Shown here: positions 50,053 to 58,795 of the stretch, piece after piece
Layout: the number at the start of each line of letters is the position of its first letter
How positions within the stretch are numbered: the stretch's first letter is position 1
Origin: an uncultured Rhodospirillaceae bacterium
GTDB lineage: Bacteria; Pseudomonadota; Alphaproteobacteria; Reyranellales; Reyranellaceae
DNA: 64,000 nucleotides
Direction of reading: 5' to 3'
Assembly: GCA_945952105.1 (NCBI GenBank)
Contig: CAMFGZ010000021.1
Location: 1-64,000 of the forward strand
Position numbers and translations under genes: made by a program
The notes under the pieces: model-generated
Told to the model about the DNA's origin: nothing
What the model saw: only the letters and a program-made list of their open reading frames with translations
Database searches by the model: none

Positions 50053-51690
50053 TCAGGTCTTCCGCGGCCGGTTTCTCGGCAGCGTCACCAGCGACCATGG
50101 ATCGGGGAACTGGCTGACCGGGCAGTCGATCAGGAGAGGCGCGCCCTTGGCGATGCCACGGGAGATCGCCGCGCCCAGCTCCTCGGGCGAGCCGACGCGC
50201 ACGGCGTCGATGCCGAAACTGTCGGCCATCTTCACGAAATCCGGATTGCGCAGGTCCGTGGCGATGGTGCGGTTGTTGAACGACTGCTGCTGGATGCGCT
50301 TCACGTTGCCGAAGGCGCCATCGCTGAACACGACGGCCACGACCCCGATCCCGTGCTGCGCAGCTGTCGCCATTTCCATGGCGGTGAACATGAAGCCGCC
50401 GTCCCCGCTGATCGACAGCACCGCCGTGTCCGGCCTGGCGATCTTGGCGCCGAGCGAGGTCGCATAGCCCCAGCCCAGCGTGCCCTGGTAGCCGGGCGAC
50501 AGGAAGGTGCGGGGCCTGTAGGTCGGCCAGGCGAAGCGGGCGGCGTAGCCCATCTGGGTCAGCTCATCGACCAGGATGCCGTCCTCGGGCAGCGCCTTGC
50601 GCATAGCGTCGAGGTAAGCAATCTGCGGCGCCAGCAGTTCGCGGATCTTCTTCGTGGCCGCCGCCTTGATCCCGGCCACGTGCTCGGCGCGGCCGTTTCG
50701 TTTCATGTTGTGCCCGGCGAGACGATCCGCCAGCACCTTCAGCGTCGCCGTCGCATCTCCCACGATGCCGATCTCCGGCTTGCGGTGGCGATCGAGTTCC
50801 TCGCTGTCGGCATCGATGCGGACGATCTTCAGCGTATCGTCCATGCCCCAGTTCTGCTGCTGCGGCTGCAGGCGCGTGCCGACCGCCAGCACGACGTCGG
50901 CTTCGCCCCAGAACTGGTAGCCGGCCGGCGAGGTGATCGAGAGGCGATGGCGGCCGTCGATGACACCCTGGCCCATCCGGCCGGTCATGACCGGTGCCTC
51001 GAGCATCTCCGCGATGCGCTGGACATATTCGCCCGCGCCCTGGGCCCCGCCGCCGACCACGATCATCGGCCGCTCGGCGCTACCCAGAAGCTTGGCGGCA
51101 CGTTCGACCGACTCCTCGTCAACCGGGCAGGAGTCGGCGACTGCAGGCGTGCCGATCAGCTCGACCGGCGCGCGGCGCGCCCAGGTGTCCATGGCGCATT
51201 CCAGGGCGACAGGACGCTGGCGGCCCGAAAGCAGGCGGCGGAAGGCTTCATTCACGAGGCCCGGCGCGGCGTTGGGCGCGGGGATGCGGTCGGCCCACTT
51301 GGTGAGGCCGCGCATGATCGCGAGCTGGTCGGGCAGTTCGTGCAGCAGCCCGACATTGCGGCCGATCATCGACTGCTGGATCTGGCCGGTCAGCGCCAGC
51401 ACCGGCGCGTTGACGGCATAGGCGGTCGACAGCGCTGCCGTGGTGTTGAGGAAACCCGGACCCGGCACGACCACATAGGCGGAGGGCTTGCCGGCCGCCA
51501 TCGCGTAACCCAGCGCCATATAGGCGCAGGCCTGCTCATGGCGCGCATGGATCGGCCGGATGGCGTTGGTGCGGTCGTAGAGCGCGTCGAAGAACGGATC
51601 GTTCTGGACGCCCGGAAGGCAGAAGAGGGTGTCGATGCCGTTCACTTCCAGCATCGACACGACGGTCTGGGCGGTGTTGAGGGTCTGCAT
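50053..51690 (-). CDS. ThDP-dependent enzyme, acetolactate synthase large-subunit family
   Basis: A 545-residue thiamine-diphosphate enzyme with the three-domain AHAS/POX layout. The N terminus (LNTAQTVVSMLEVNGIDTLFCLPG) leads to the catalytic glutamate E52 in ARHEQACAYMA. The cofactor motif begins SISGDGGFMFTAMEMATAA near 424 and ends with the metal ligand region FGNVK. No regulatory subunit (IlvH) is nearby, and the sequence lacks the branched-chain operon context, so it may be a decarboxylase, lyase or oxalyl-CoA type enzyme rather than biosynthetic acetolactate synthase. The ATG is 35 bases after the stop of an orphan Bug receptor gene. Confidence 0.82.
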   Translation of the reverse strand: MQTLNTAQTVVSMLEVNGIDTLFCLPGVQNDPFFDALYDRTNAIRPIHARHEQACAYMALGYAMAAGKPSAYVVVPGPGFLNTTAALSTAYAVNAPVLALTGQIQQSMIGRNVGLLHELPDQLAIMRGLTKWADRIPAPNAAPGLVNEAFRRLLSGRQRPVALECAMDTWARRAPVELIGTPAVADSCPVDEESVERAAKLLGSAERPMIVVGGGAQGAGEYVQRIAEMLEAPVMTGRMGQGVIDGRHRLSITSPAGYQFWGEADVVLAVGTRLQPQQQNWGMDDTLKIVRIDADSEELDRHRKPEIGIVGDATATLKVLADRLAGHNMKRNGRAEHVAGIKAAATKKIRELLAPQIAYLDAMRKALPEDGILVDELTQMGYAARFAWPTYRPRTFLSPGYQGTLGWGYATSLGAKIARPDTAVLSISGDGGFMFTAMEMATAAQHGIGVVAVVFSDGAFGNVKRIQQQSFNNRTIATDLRNPDFVKMADSFGIDAVRVGSPEELGAAISRGIAKGAPLLIDCPVSQFPDPWSLVTLPRNRPRKT

Positions 51691-51705
51691 GCGCCCCAGT
51701 CTACA

Positions 51706-51725
51706 CGCGCATCGGCCGATGCGCG
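51706..51725. terminator. Perfect 20-base palindrome after Bug receptor gene
   Basis: CGCGCATCGG followed by its exact complement sits immediately 3' (minus strand) of the Bug stop at 51726 and 15 bases before the ThDP gene start. There is no T run and essentially no loop, so it may act as a terminator, a protein site or an attenuator. It is listed as a terminator with low confidence. Confidence 0.4.
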
Positions 51726-52718
51726 CTAGTCCACGCGCGCGCCCGAGGCCTTGATGATCGGCGCCAGCCGGGCTTCCTCGGCATCTCGGAAGGCGAGGGT
51801 GTCGGCGGGCGTGCGCCAGATCGCGACCGAGGCATGTTCGAGGAACTTCGCCTTGAGATCGTCGCTCTCCAGCGCCTTCTTCGACAGTTCCGACAGCCTG
51901 GCGATGATCTCGGGCGGCAGCTTCGCCGGCCCGGTAAGGGTCGTCCAGGACGTGATGTCGAAACCAGGCAGGGTCTCCGCGATCGTCGGCACGTCCGGCA
52001 GGACCGGGGAGCGCTTCGCCGACGTCACCGCGAGAGCGCGCACTTTGCCGGCACGCGCCTGGCCGAGTGCACTGGGGATGTTGTCGAACATCATGTTGAT
52101 CTGCCCGGCCAGCAGGTCCTGCATCGCCGGCGCACCGCCGCGATAGGGGACATGTACCATGTCCACCTTGGCCATGATCTTGAACAGCTCGCCCGACAGG
52201 TGGAGCGTCGTACCCGAACCGGCCGATCCATAGGAGTATTTGCCGGGGTTCTTTCGCAGCAGTTCGATCAATTCGGGAACCGACTTTGCCGGCAGCTCCA
52301 GGTTGACCACCAGCAGGTTGGGAAGCTCCCAGATCGTTGAAACGAAGGTGAAATCGGTCCTCGCGTTGAAAGGAAGCTTGGCATAGAGCGTCGGCGAGAT
52401 GGCGTGGCTGGAAATCCCGCCAAGACCCAGCGTGTAGCCGTCGGGCGGCGACTGGGCGAGCGAGTCCATGCCGACATTGCCGCCCGAACCGCCCTTGTTC
52501 TCGACGATCCACTGCTGCCCGGTGATCTCCGACATCTTGGCGCAAAAGATGCGGGACAGCGTGTCGGTTCCGCCGCCGGCGGGGAACGGGTTGATGTAGC
52601 GGATTGGCTTGTTGGGATAGGTCCCCTGGGCCCTCACGATGGCAGGAGCGGCCAGGATTGCCGTGGCAATTCCGCTCACGACCGTACGGCGCCCGATCGG
52701 ACGCGTGTCTTTCGTCAC
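51726..52718 (-). CDS. Tripartite tricarboxylate transporter (Bug) substrate-binding protein
   Basis: A 330-residue periplasmic solute receptor of the Bug/TctC family. The N terminus carries a signal sequence with a twin-arginine-like RRTVVSG segment followed by a hydrophobic run ending APAIVRAQ. Conserved stretches are YPNKPIRYINPFPAGGGTD, IVENKGGSGGNVGMD, YGSAGSGTT and HVPYRGGAPAMQDLLAGQ. GTG 52718 is chosen because GGGAGG lies 8 bases upstream. No tctA or tctB membrane genes are nearby, so it is an orphan receptor. The ligand is unknown (carboxylates or aromatic acids are typical). Confidence 0.9.
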   Translation of the reverse strand: MTKDTRPIGRRTVVSGIATAILAAPAIVRAQGTYPNKPIRYINPFPAGGGTDTLSRIFCAKMSEITGQQWIVENKGGSGGNVGMDSLAQSPPDGYTLGLGGISSHAISPTLYAKLPFNARTDFTFVSTIWELPNLLVVNLELPAKSVPELIELLRKNPGKYSYGSAGSGTTLHLSGELFKIMAKVDMVHVPYRGGAPAMQDLLAGQINMMFDNIPSALGQARAGKVRALAVTSAKRSPVLPDVPTIAETLPGFDITSWTTLTGPAKLPPEIIARLSELSKKALESDDLKAKFLEHASVAIWRTPADTLAFRDAEEARLAPIIKASGARVD

Positions 52719-52947
52719 TCTTTGTTCCTCCCTAAAACAGCGCAGAGAGCGTGCCAAAAACTGGACGTGACGTCGATGGGGGCTGCCGCGAGGACGTCGA
52801 CGAAGTCCCGGGATTGTGTCCAGTTTTGGGCAGAGCCGGCCTTGCCACTGCCTTCCAAATATCTGAAAAGTCACGGCATTGGGTACTTTCGCCGATCAGG
52901 TGCAAAATGGCTTTGGGGGCCGTCGTGCACTGGCAAGAGGAATGGTC

Positions 52948-55569
52948 ATGTGGGGTTTGGAGCGTTCGGCCGCGGTGCGCTGGGTCGCCCGTGGTACTGC
53001 CCTGGGGGCACTTTGTTCCGTGATTGCGATGCCGCTTTGGGCGCAGCAGCGGCCGGCGAGCCAGCCTGCCGCGGCGGGGCAGGCCCAGCCCGTGCCTGGA
53101 CAAGCCGCGCCTGCCATGCCGCAGGGACAGGCAGCGCAGCCCGCACAACAGACCGCGGCGAAGAAGGCCAAAAAGCCCGGCGAGCCCTCCGAACTCGACA
53201 TCTGTTATGGCATTACCGGCGCCAGTGCGGAGGGCAAGATCGAGGCGTGCACCGAAGTGATCGACAACGGTCTGGCTTCGGGTGGCGCGCTCGCACTCGC
53301 CTTTCTTCATCGCGGCATGTCCTGGAAGGGTCCCGACAGCGACAAGCGCTCCAAGTCGGACTTCCGCACGGCCGTGCGCATGTACAACGACGCCATCCTG
53401 GCGCAGCCGCTCAATCCCCATCTCTACATCCAGCGTGGCGTCGTGCATCAGACGATCGGCGAGGCCGACCGTGCGATCATCGACTACAGCGACGCGATCC
53501 GCCTGGCGCCGCGTGATACGCTGCCGCTGATCAACCGCGGCGTCGTCCTCTACACCCGGAAGGACAACAACGAGGGCGCGATCGCCGACTTCAACGCGGC
53601 GCTCAAGATCAACAGCAAGGAGATCAGCGCCTGGACCAACCGTGGCATCGTCTATCGCAAGAAGGGCGACGTTAACCAGGCGATCGCCGATTTCACCACG
53701 GCGATCAGGATCCTGCCGGAGAAGATCGAGCCGGTATCGCTCACGAACGTGCCGGACTCGATCACCAGCCAGCTCGCGAAGTCGCCACAGCAGGAGGCCA
53801 ACCGCATCGCGTTGCAGGCCGCCTTCGTCCATTTCCAGCGCGGCCTGGCCTGGTACGACAAGAACGATTACGACAAGGCCATCGCCGACTTCTCCGAGTC
53901 GATCCGCCTCAATCCCCGTGACGGCTCACCCTGGGTCGGCCGCGGCGCGTCGTACATGTACAAGAACGACCTGAAGCAGGCGATTGCCGACTTCACCGAG
54001 AGCATCAAGCTCGCGCCCGGCCAGGCATTCGCGCACATGCAGCGCGGCATCGCCTACCATCGTATCGGCGATTCGGAAAACGCGCTCGCCGACTACACGA
54101 CCGCCCATGAGCTGACTCCCAAGGATCCTGGCCCGCTCGTCAATCGCGGCATCGTCTACTACACGAAGAAGGGCAAGTTCGAGGAAGCGGTGGCCGACTT
54201 CGATCTGGCGCTGAAGCTCAATCCGAAGGAAGTGAACGCCCTGATCAACCGGGGCGTCACCTGGCGGCAGCGCAATGACCCCGATCGCGCCATCACCGAC
54301 TTCACCGAGGCGGTCCGGCTCGGCCTGCAGACGTCCGACATCCTGAAGCTCACGCAGAAGGACAAGGACGGCAAGAAGGACCCGGCGGCGGCGCAGACCG
54401 CCGACCAGGTCGCCAATGCCTATTACCAGCGCGGCATGGCGATGGTCGACAAGCAGGAATACGAGGCGGCCGTGAAGGACTTCGAGGCCGCGCTCGAGAT
54501 CAACGATAAGGAGCCGCGTGCCTATCTCGGCCGCGGCGCGGCCTTCCTCAAGATGGACAAGAGCAAGGAAGCGGTGGCAGACCTGGATCGCGCCATCGAA
54601 CTCGCGCCGGGCATGGCCTTCGCCTACTTCGAGCGCGGTGCCGCCTATCACCGCATCGACGACTACGACCACGCCATCGCCGACTACACCGCGTCGATCG
54701 AGATCGACCCCAAGGAGCCACTGGCCTACATCAATCGCGGCATGGCGAAGATCTTCAAGGACAAGGTCGACGAGGCGATCACCGACTTCGACGCTGCCCT
54801 CAGGATCAGCCCCGACGACATCAACGCGCTGATCCAGCGCGGGTTCGCCTACGGCCTGAAGAAGGATTACCCCCGGGCGATCGCCGACATCGACGATGCG
54901 CTTCGCCTGTCGCCGGGCAATCCAACGGCTCTGTACTACCGCGCCCAGGTCATGTCGTTCCGTGGCGATGCAGGCCGCGCGATCGAGGATTACTCGCAGG
55001 CGGTGAAGACCGACCAGAAGAACCCGCGCATCTACGCCAGCCGCGCCAATCTCTACAGCAACCTCGGTGAATACGAGAACGCGATTGAGGACCTGAATCA
55101 GGCGATCCGGCTGCGGCCGCGCGACGCCAACCTGTTCCTCAACCGCGGCATCGCCTACTTCAACAGGAGCGAGTATGGCAAGGCGATCGCGGACTACGAT
55201 GAGGCCCTGAAACTCGACTCGAAGATGGCCCCCGCCTTGAACAACCGCTGCCTGACGCGTGCGGTGATGGGCGCCAGTCTCGAAGCGGCGCTGGCCGATT
55301 GCAACGAAGTGTTGAAGCTGGTGCCGAACGATCCCTATGCGTTCGACAATATCGGGCTGATCTATCTGAAGCAGAAGCAGTTCGACAAGGCGATCGCGCA
55401 ATACAACTCGTCGCTCAAGGTCGATCCCGACCGTGCCCGCGCCCTCTATGGCCGCGGCCTCGCCCGCACGCGCAACGGTCAGGGGCCGGCCGGCATCTCC
55501 GACATGTCTACCGCATCTGGTATCCAGCCGAACATCGCCGAGGAGTTCAAGCGCTACGGCGTGAACTGA
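52948..55569 (+). CDS. Secreted TPR-repeat protein, about 20 repeats
   Basis: An 873-residue exported protein. The signal peptide (about 1-31, ending AMPLWA) is followed by a Gln/Pro/Ala-rich linker and then about twenty 34-residue tetratricopeptide repeats from about residue 95 to the end, with the usual pattern of AY-x-RG-x-AY and A-x-ADF-x-A-x-x-LNP. Two repeats are interrupted by insertions. ATG 52948 follows AGAGGA by 6 bases; an ATG two codons earlier and a TTG at 52879 are alternatives. TPR proteins scaffold protein complexes; a periplasmic role is inferred from the signal peptide. The gene stands alone. Related shorter TPR proteins occur widely in this class. Confidence 0.85.
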   Translation: MWGLERSAAVRWVARGTALGALCSVIAMPLWAQQRPASQPAAAGQAQPVPGQAAPAMPQGQAAQPAQQTAAKKAKKPGEPSELDICYGITGASAEGKIEACTEVIDNGLASGGALALAFLHRGMSWKGPDSDKRSKSDFRTAVRMYNDAILAQPLNPHLYIQRGVVHQTIGEADRAIIDYSDAIRLAPRDTLPLINRGVVLYTRKDNNEGAIADFNAALKINSKEISAWTNRGIVYRKKGDVNQAIADFTTAIRILPEKIEPVSLTNVPDSITSQLAKSPQQEANRIALQAAFVHFQRGLAWYDKNDYDKAIADFSESIRLNPRDGSPWVGRGASYMYKNDLKQAIADFTESIKLAPGQAFAHMQRGIAYHRIGDSENALADYTTAHELTPKDPGPLVNRGIVYYTKKGKFEEAVADFDLALKLNPKEVNALINRGVTWRQRNDPDRAITDFTEAVRLGLQTSDILKLTQKDKDGKKDPAAAQTADQVANAYYQRGMAMVDKQEYEAAVKDFEAALEINDKEPRAYLGRGAAFLKMDKSKEAVADLDRAIELAPGMAFAYFERGAAYHRIDDYDHAIADYTASIEIDPKEPLAYINRGMAKIFKDKVDEAITDFDAALRISPDDINALIQRGFAYGLKKDYPRAIADIDDALRLSPGNPTALYYRAQVMSFRGDAGRAIEDYSQAVKTDQKNPRIYASRANLYSNLGEYENAIEDLNQAIRLRPRDANLFLNRGIAYFNRSEYGKAIADYDEALKLDSKMAPALNNRCLTRAVMGASLEAALADCNEVLKLVPNDPYAFDNIGLIYLKQKQFDKAIAQYNSSLKVDPDRARALYGRGLARTRNGQGPAGISDMSTASGIQPNIAEEFKRYGVN

Positions 55570-55664
55570 AGCTGCACGTTGTGCGCACTCCGGCTTAGCG
55601 CCTATGAAGGGGGCCGGAGCGGCGCGGCCCCTCGCGCCCTCCCAACCCAGACGGGGGAATCGAC

Positions 55665-55826
55665 ATGTTCTTCAACGGCTACATCGCCTCCACCGACCTC
55701 ATCGCCATCGCTCTCGTGGTGATCTTCGGCCTGCTGGCCCTCGTGCGCCGCCAGCGCGTGTGGCTGGTTGCGGCCACGATCGTCGTGGTGATCTGGGCGG
55801 TGATCCGCTTCATCCGCCCGTTCTGA
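55665..55826 (+). CDS. Small two-helix membrane protein (53 residues)
   Basis: A 53-residue protein starting MFFNGYIASTDLIAIALVVI, with hydrophobic helices at about 11-26 and 32-48 separated by RRQR, and ending FIRPF. The ATG has GGGGGA 7 bases upstream. It starts 95 bases after the TPR gene stop and may share its transcript or use its own promoter. I do not recognise a family. The strong ribosome site and the near-symmetrical two-helix layout support a real gene. Confidence 0.6.
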   Translation: MFFNGYIASTDLIAIALVVIFGLLALVRRQRVWLVAATIVVVIWAVIRFIRPF

Positions 55827-55911
55827 TCGCAGGCGTCGAGGGCGCACGACGCAGCGTCCTCATTGCGAAGCCCTGATGCGCTCGACGCGGATCGGCCCGA
55901 GCACCGAGGGG

Positions 55912-55940
55912 GCCCCGTCCATCATCAGTCTGGACGGGGC
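55912..55940. terminator. Hairpin between small membrane protein and Bug receptor genes
   Basis: A perfect 9-base stem GCCCCGTCC (55912-55920) and GGACGGGGC (55932-55940) with an 11-base loop lies in the 220-base convergent gap. There is no T run. The rest of the gap (55827-56046) shows only a short minus-strand open frame (55860-56063) that I do not regard as supported. Confidence 0.5.
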
Positions 55941-56046
55941 GATCAGCGGCGCGACAGGCCGGCCCGCCGCTGCGAGACGGCGGATTGTTGCGCTCGTTGT
56001 CGTTTCCAGGCGGGACTTTCCCGGCGGGTTGATCTTGCCTGCAAGA

Positions 56047-57036
56047 TTATTCGGCGACGGCACCGGAGGCCTTCACTGCCTTGCCCCATTTCGGCACGTC
56101 GCGCTGCAGCACCTCGGTCAGGCCCTCGGGCGAGGAAGCCACCACTTCGAGGCCGATCCTCACCAGGCGCTCGCGCGTCTCGGGCTCGCGCAAGGTCGCC
56201 GCGATCTCCTGGTTCAGTCTGGCCACGATGTCGGCGGGGATGCCGGGAGGCCCCATGAGCGCCAGCCAGCTGTCGCCTTCGAACGCGATGCCGCCTTCGG
56301 CGAAGGTTGGCACGTCGGGAAGGGCGGGCGACCGCCTTGAGGAGGCGACACCCAGCGCGCGCACATTGCCCGACTGGATGTGCGGCAGGGCCGTGTTGAC
56401 GCTCACCGCGGTCATCTGCACCTCGCCGGACAGCAGCGCCTGCACCGCCGGCGCGCCCCCCTTGTAGGGCACGTGCACCATGTCGAGCCCGCCCGCCGCG
56501 GTCCGGAAGAGTTCGATCGTGAGGTGCGAGCCGTTGCCGGTGCCAGCCGATGAATAGGTGAGCTTGCCGGGCTGGCTCTTCACCAATGCCACGAACTCCC
56601 TCGGCGTCTGCGCTGCCACCGAAGGGTGGATCATGATCACCGTGGGGAAGGTCGCGGCCAGCATGACCGGGGTAAAATCCCTGAAGACGTCGTAGGCGAG
56701 CTTGCCGCCGTAGAGCGTCGGCGCAATGGCGTGCGTACCGTTATCGGCGACCACCAGCGTGTAGCCGTCGGGGGCGCCCTTGGAGACCAGCGCGCTGCCG
56801 ACGGTGCCGCCGGCACCGGTGCGGTTCTCGACCACGACCTGTTGGCCGGTCCGCTCGCCGAGTTTCTGCGCCAGGATGCGCGCAAATGTATCGGAGTTGC
56901 CGCCGGGCGCGTGCGGCGCGACCAGCCGGATGGTCCGGGAGGGAAAGGGAGTTCCTTGCGCCAAGGCCGGCCACGCGCTCGCGGCGGCCGACGCACCGAT
57001 AAGTCCCAACGTCTGGCGGCGAGTCGTCCTGCTCAT
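56047..57036 (-). CDS. Tripartite tricarboxylate transporter (Bug) substrate-binding protein
   Basis: A 329-residue periplasmic receptor of the Bug/TctC family with a signal sequence (about 1-26, with RRQTLGLIG and ending ALAQ). Conserved Bug stretches are FPSRTIRLVAPHAPGGNSD, VVENRTGAGGTVG, YSSAGTGNGSH and HVPYKGGAPAVQALLSGE. The ATG follows GGGAGGAAACAG. It shares the family with the receptor at 51726-52718 but differs in sequence, so it is probably for another ligand. No TctA/TctB partner is in the window. The dmeRF operon diverges from it across 92 bases. Confidence 0.9.
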   Translation of the reverse strand: MSRTTRRQTLGLIGASAAASAWPALAQGTPFPSRTIRLVAPHAPGGNSDTFARILAQKLGERTGQQVVVENRTGAGGTVGSALVSKGAPDGYTLVVADNGTHAIAPTLYGGKLAYDVFRDFTPVMLAATFPTVIMIHPSVAAQTPREFVALVKSQPGKLTYSSAGTGNGSHLTIELFRTAAGGLDMVHVPYKGGAPAVQALLSGEVQMTAVSVNTALPHIQSGNVRALGVASSRRSPALPDVPTFAEGGIAFEGDSWLALMGPPGIPADIVARLNQEIAATLREPETRERLVRIGLEVVASSPEGLTEVLQRDVPKWGKAVKASGAVAE

Positions 57037-57106
57037 CTCTGTTTCCTCCCGTTCGTTCTGCTTTTGCCGGGAGGCTATCACGGTGCCGGAGTCGACTCAC
57101 GGGCAC

Positions 57107-57132
57107 ACATAGGGTAGGGGGCTACCCTATGT
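57107..57132. promoter_or_regulatory. DmeR (RcnR-type) operator overlapping the dmeR start codon
   Basis: A perfect inverted repeat with 10-base arms, ACATAGGGTA (57107-57116) and TACCCTATGT (57123-57132), separated by GGGGGC. RcnR/CsoR-family proteins bind inverted repeats around a short G tract, exactly this layout. The right arm covers the ATG of dmeR (57129-57131) and the G tract doubles as the ribosome site. Autoregulation of dmeRF is inferred. Confidence 0.85.
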
Positions 57133-57404
57133 CTCATCTTTCGACCGACAACACAGCCCTGTTGGCCCGCGTCCGGCGGCTTCAGGGACAGCTCAAGGCG
57201 ATCGAGCGCGCGCTGACTGCCGGGGAGGAGTGCAGTACGACCCTCCACCTGGTGGCAGGCGTGCGCGGCGCGGTGAGCGGCCTGATGGACGAGATCCTGC
57301 AGGAACATCTGCGGGCCCACGTCGCCCATCCGGATCTTACGGATGCCGAACGTGCCGAAGGGGCCAAGGCCCTGGTCGACGCCATGCGACGCTACAGCAA
57401 GTAA
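57129..57404 (+). CDS. dmeR: Metal-sensing regulator, RcnR/CsoR family (DmeR)
   Basis: A 91-residue all-helical repressor. All four ligands used by E. coli RcnR to sense nickel and cobalt are present at identical positions: H3, C35, H60 and H64 (MSHLS, EECST, EHLRAH). The DNA-contact helix R14-x-R16-R17-L-x-GQ is also conserved. It lies 9 bases upstream of a DmeF-type CDF exporter and has a perfect operator over its own start codon. It therefore most likely represses the two-gene operon and is released by Co or Ni. The dmeRF name follows the operon described in rhizobia. Confidence 0.92.
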   Translation: MSHLSTDNTALLARVRRLQGQLKAIERALTAGEECSTTLHLVAGVRGAVSGLMDEILQEHLRAHVAHPDLTDAERAEGAKALVDAMRRYSK

Positions 57405-57413
57405 GGCCCGGCC

Positions 57414-58361
57414 GTGACCTTGCCCGATGCCGATCCGCTGACGCACGACCACGTTTTCCTGGGATCGGCCCACGACGAGAACACGCGCCGTACCCTCTGG
57501 GTGGTGGCGCTGACCGCCGCCATGATGGTGTGCGAGATCGTCGCCGGCTGGCTCACCGGCTCGATGGCGCTGCTGGCCGACGGCTTCCACATGGCGACGC
57601 ACGCCGGCGCGCTGATGGCGGCCGCGCTTGCCTATCGCTATGCCCGGCGTCATGCTTCCAGCGCACGCTTCAGTTTCGGCACCGGCAAGGTCGGCGATCT
57701 CGCCGGCTTCGGTTCGGCGCTGGTGCTCGGGATCATGGCACTGGGCATCGCGGGCGAATCCGTCGCGCGCCTGTTCGAGCCCGTGGACGTCGCCTTCGCG
57801 GAAGCGACCTGGATCGCGGCGTTGGGCCTCGCAGTCAATGTCGCCAGCGCCCTTTTGCTCGGTGGCCATCACCACCATGGTCGTGGCCACGGGCATGATC
57901 ACGACCACCCTCATCGTGGCCATGAGAGTCACGACAACAATCTGCGGGCGGCTCATGCCCATGTACTGGCGGATGCGCTCACGTCGGTGCTGGCCATCGT
58001 GGCGTTGCTGGCGGGTCGCTATCTCGGCTGGGTGTGGCTCGACCCGGTGATGGGCATCGTGGGCGGTCTCGTGATCGGCCGCTGGTCCTGGGCGCTGATG
58101 CGCGACACCGCGGCGGTGCTGCTGGACTCGACCGACACGGGCGTGGCCGCGGAAGTGCGCGAGGCCGTCGAGGGCGCGGGAGACGCCCGGATCGTCGATC
58201 TCCACGTCTGGCGCATTGGCCCCGAAGCCCACGCCTGCATCGTGAGCGTCGCCGCGCCCGCCATCGACGCCGAGACGATCCGACGCCGCCTCGCGCCGGT
58301 CCACGAGATAACTCATCTCACGGTCGAGGTGCGGCGTGCGAGGCAAGCCGCTGTGGCCTGA
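57414..58361 (+). CDS. dmeF: Cation diffusion facilitator exporter, DmeF-type
   Basis: A 315-residue inner-membrane cation/proton antiporter with six helices. Transmembrane metal-site residues are in LLADGFHMATHAGAL (D56, H59/H63) and AHVLADALTSVLA (about 182-194). A His-rich loop near 150-171 separates helices 4 and 5, and a C-terminal cytoplasmic metal-binding domain follows (DLHVWRIGPEAHACIV). The His in place of the first Asp group, seen with the DmeF subgroup, points to Co/Ni rather than Zn. The start is GTG at 57414, 9 bases after dmeR. It should export Co(II)/Ni(II) under DmeR control; selectivity is inferred. Confidence 0.88.
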   Translation: MTLPDADPLTHDHVFLGSAHDENTRRTLWVVALTAAMMVCEIVAGWLTGSMALLADGFHMATHAGALMAAALAYRYARRHASSARFSFGTGKVGDLAGFGSALVLGIMALGIAGESVARLFEPVDVAFAEATWIAALGLAVNVASALLLGGHHHHGRGHGHDHDHPHRGHESHDNNLRAAHAHVLADALTSVLAIVALLAGRYLGWVWLDPVMGIVGGLVIGRWSWALMRDTAAVLLDSTDTGVAAEVREAVEGAGDARIVDLHVWRIGPEAHACIVSVAAPAIDAETIRRRLAPVHEITHLTVEVRRARQAAVA

Positions 58362-58441
58362 CCACACCTGCCGTGCCCTTGCGCATCCGAGGAACGTTGA
58401 CCGAAGATGAAAGCTGGAACCGCAGAGGCGCCCTCTCTCCG

Positions 58442-58795
58442 ATGAAAACGTCGCACGCCCTGGCTTCGATCCTGTTCCTGGCACTGGGCCTTTCGCCTCA
58501 TGCCGGGAATTCCCAGGGTGTCCTGGTTGGCGCCGGTGGCCTTGAATGCTCGCAGATCATCTCGGACGAGAACACCCATCGCGATGCAATGAATTGGCTC
58601 ATCGGCTACCTCTTTGCCCGGGACCTCGAGGGGAGTCCCGCCGGCGAGGCCGGCTACGTTCTCAAGAATCGAACGTCCGAGGAGCTTCTGGCGAAGTTGA
58701 TGGCCACATGCCGGGCGCATCCGTCCTTCAAGCTCGAGCGCGCCGCCATCGAACTCCATTGGCTTCTGACGGGGGCGAAGAGAACCTTACGGTAG
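58442..58795 (+). CDS. Small secreted protein of unknown function
   Basis: A 117-residue protein with a signal peptide (about 1-24, MKTSHALASILFLALGLS-like) and a compact helical mature part containing two cysteines (C36 and C90), probably forming a disulfide. The overall pattern (secreted, small, helical, Cys pair) recalls HdeA/Rap1a-type proteins, but no specific motif is seen. The ATG lies 80 bases after the dmeF stop; a longer open frame upstream is a shadow of dmeF. Function not assigned. Confidence 0.6.
   Translation: MKTSHALASILFLALGLSPHAGNSQGVLVGAGGLECSQIISDENTHRDAMNWLIGYLFARDLEGSPAGEAGYVLKNRTSEELLAKLMATCRAHPSFKLERAAIELHWLLTGAKRTLR

Noticed and set aside
55610..55631. GGGGCC...GGCCCC pair as terminator of the TPR gene
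   Set aside because: Only 6-base arms, no T run, and it lies close to the ribosome site of the small membrane protein; too weak to call.
55860..56063. 67-codon minus-strand frame after the Bug receptor
   Set aside because: It overlaps the end of the receptor gene, spans a terminator-like hairpin and shows no ribosome site or recognisable motif.
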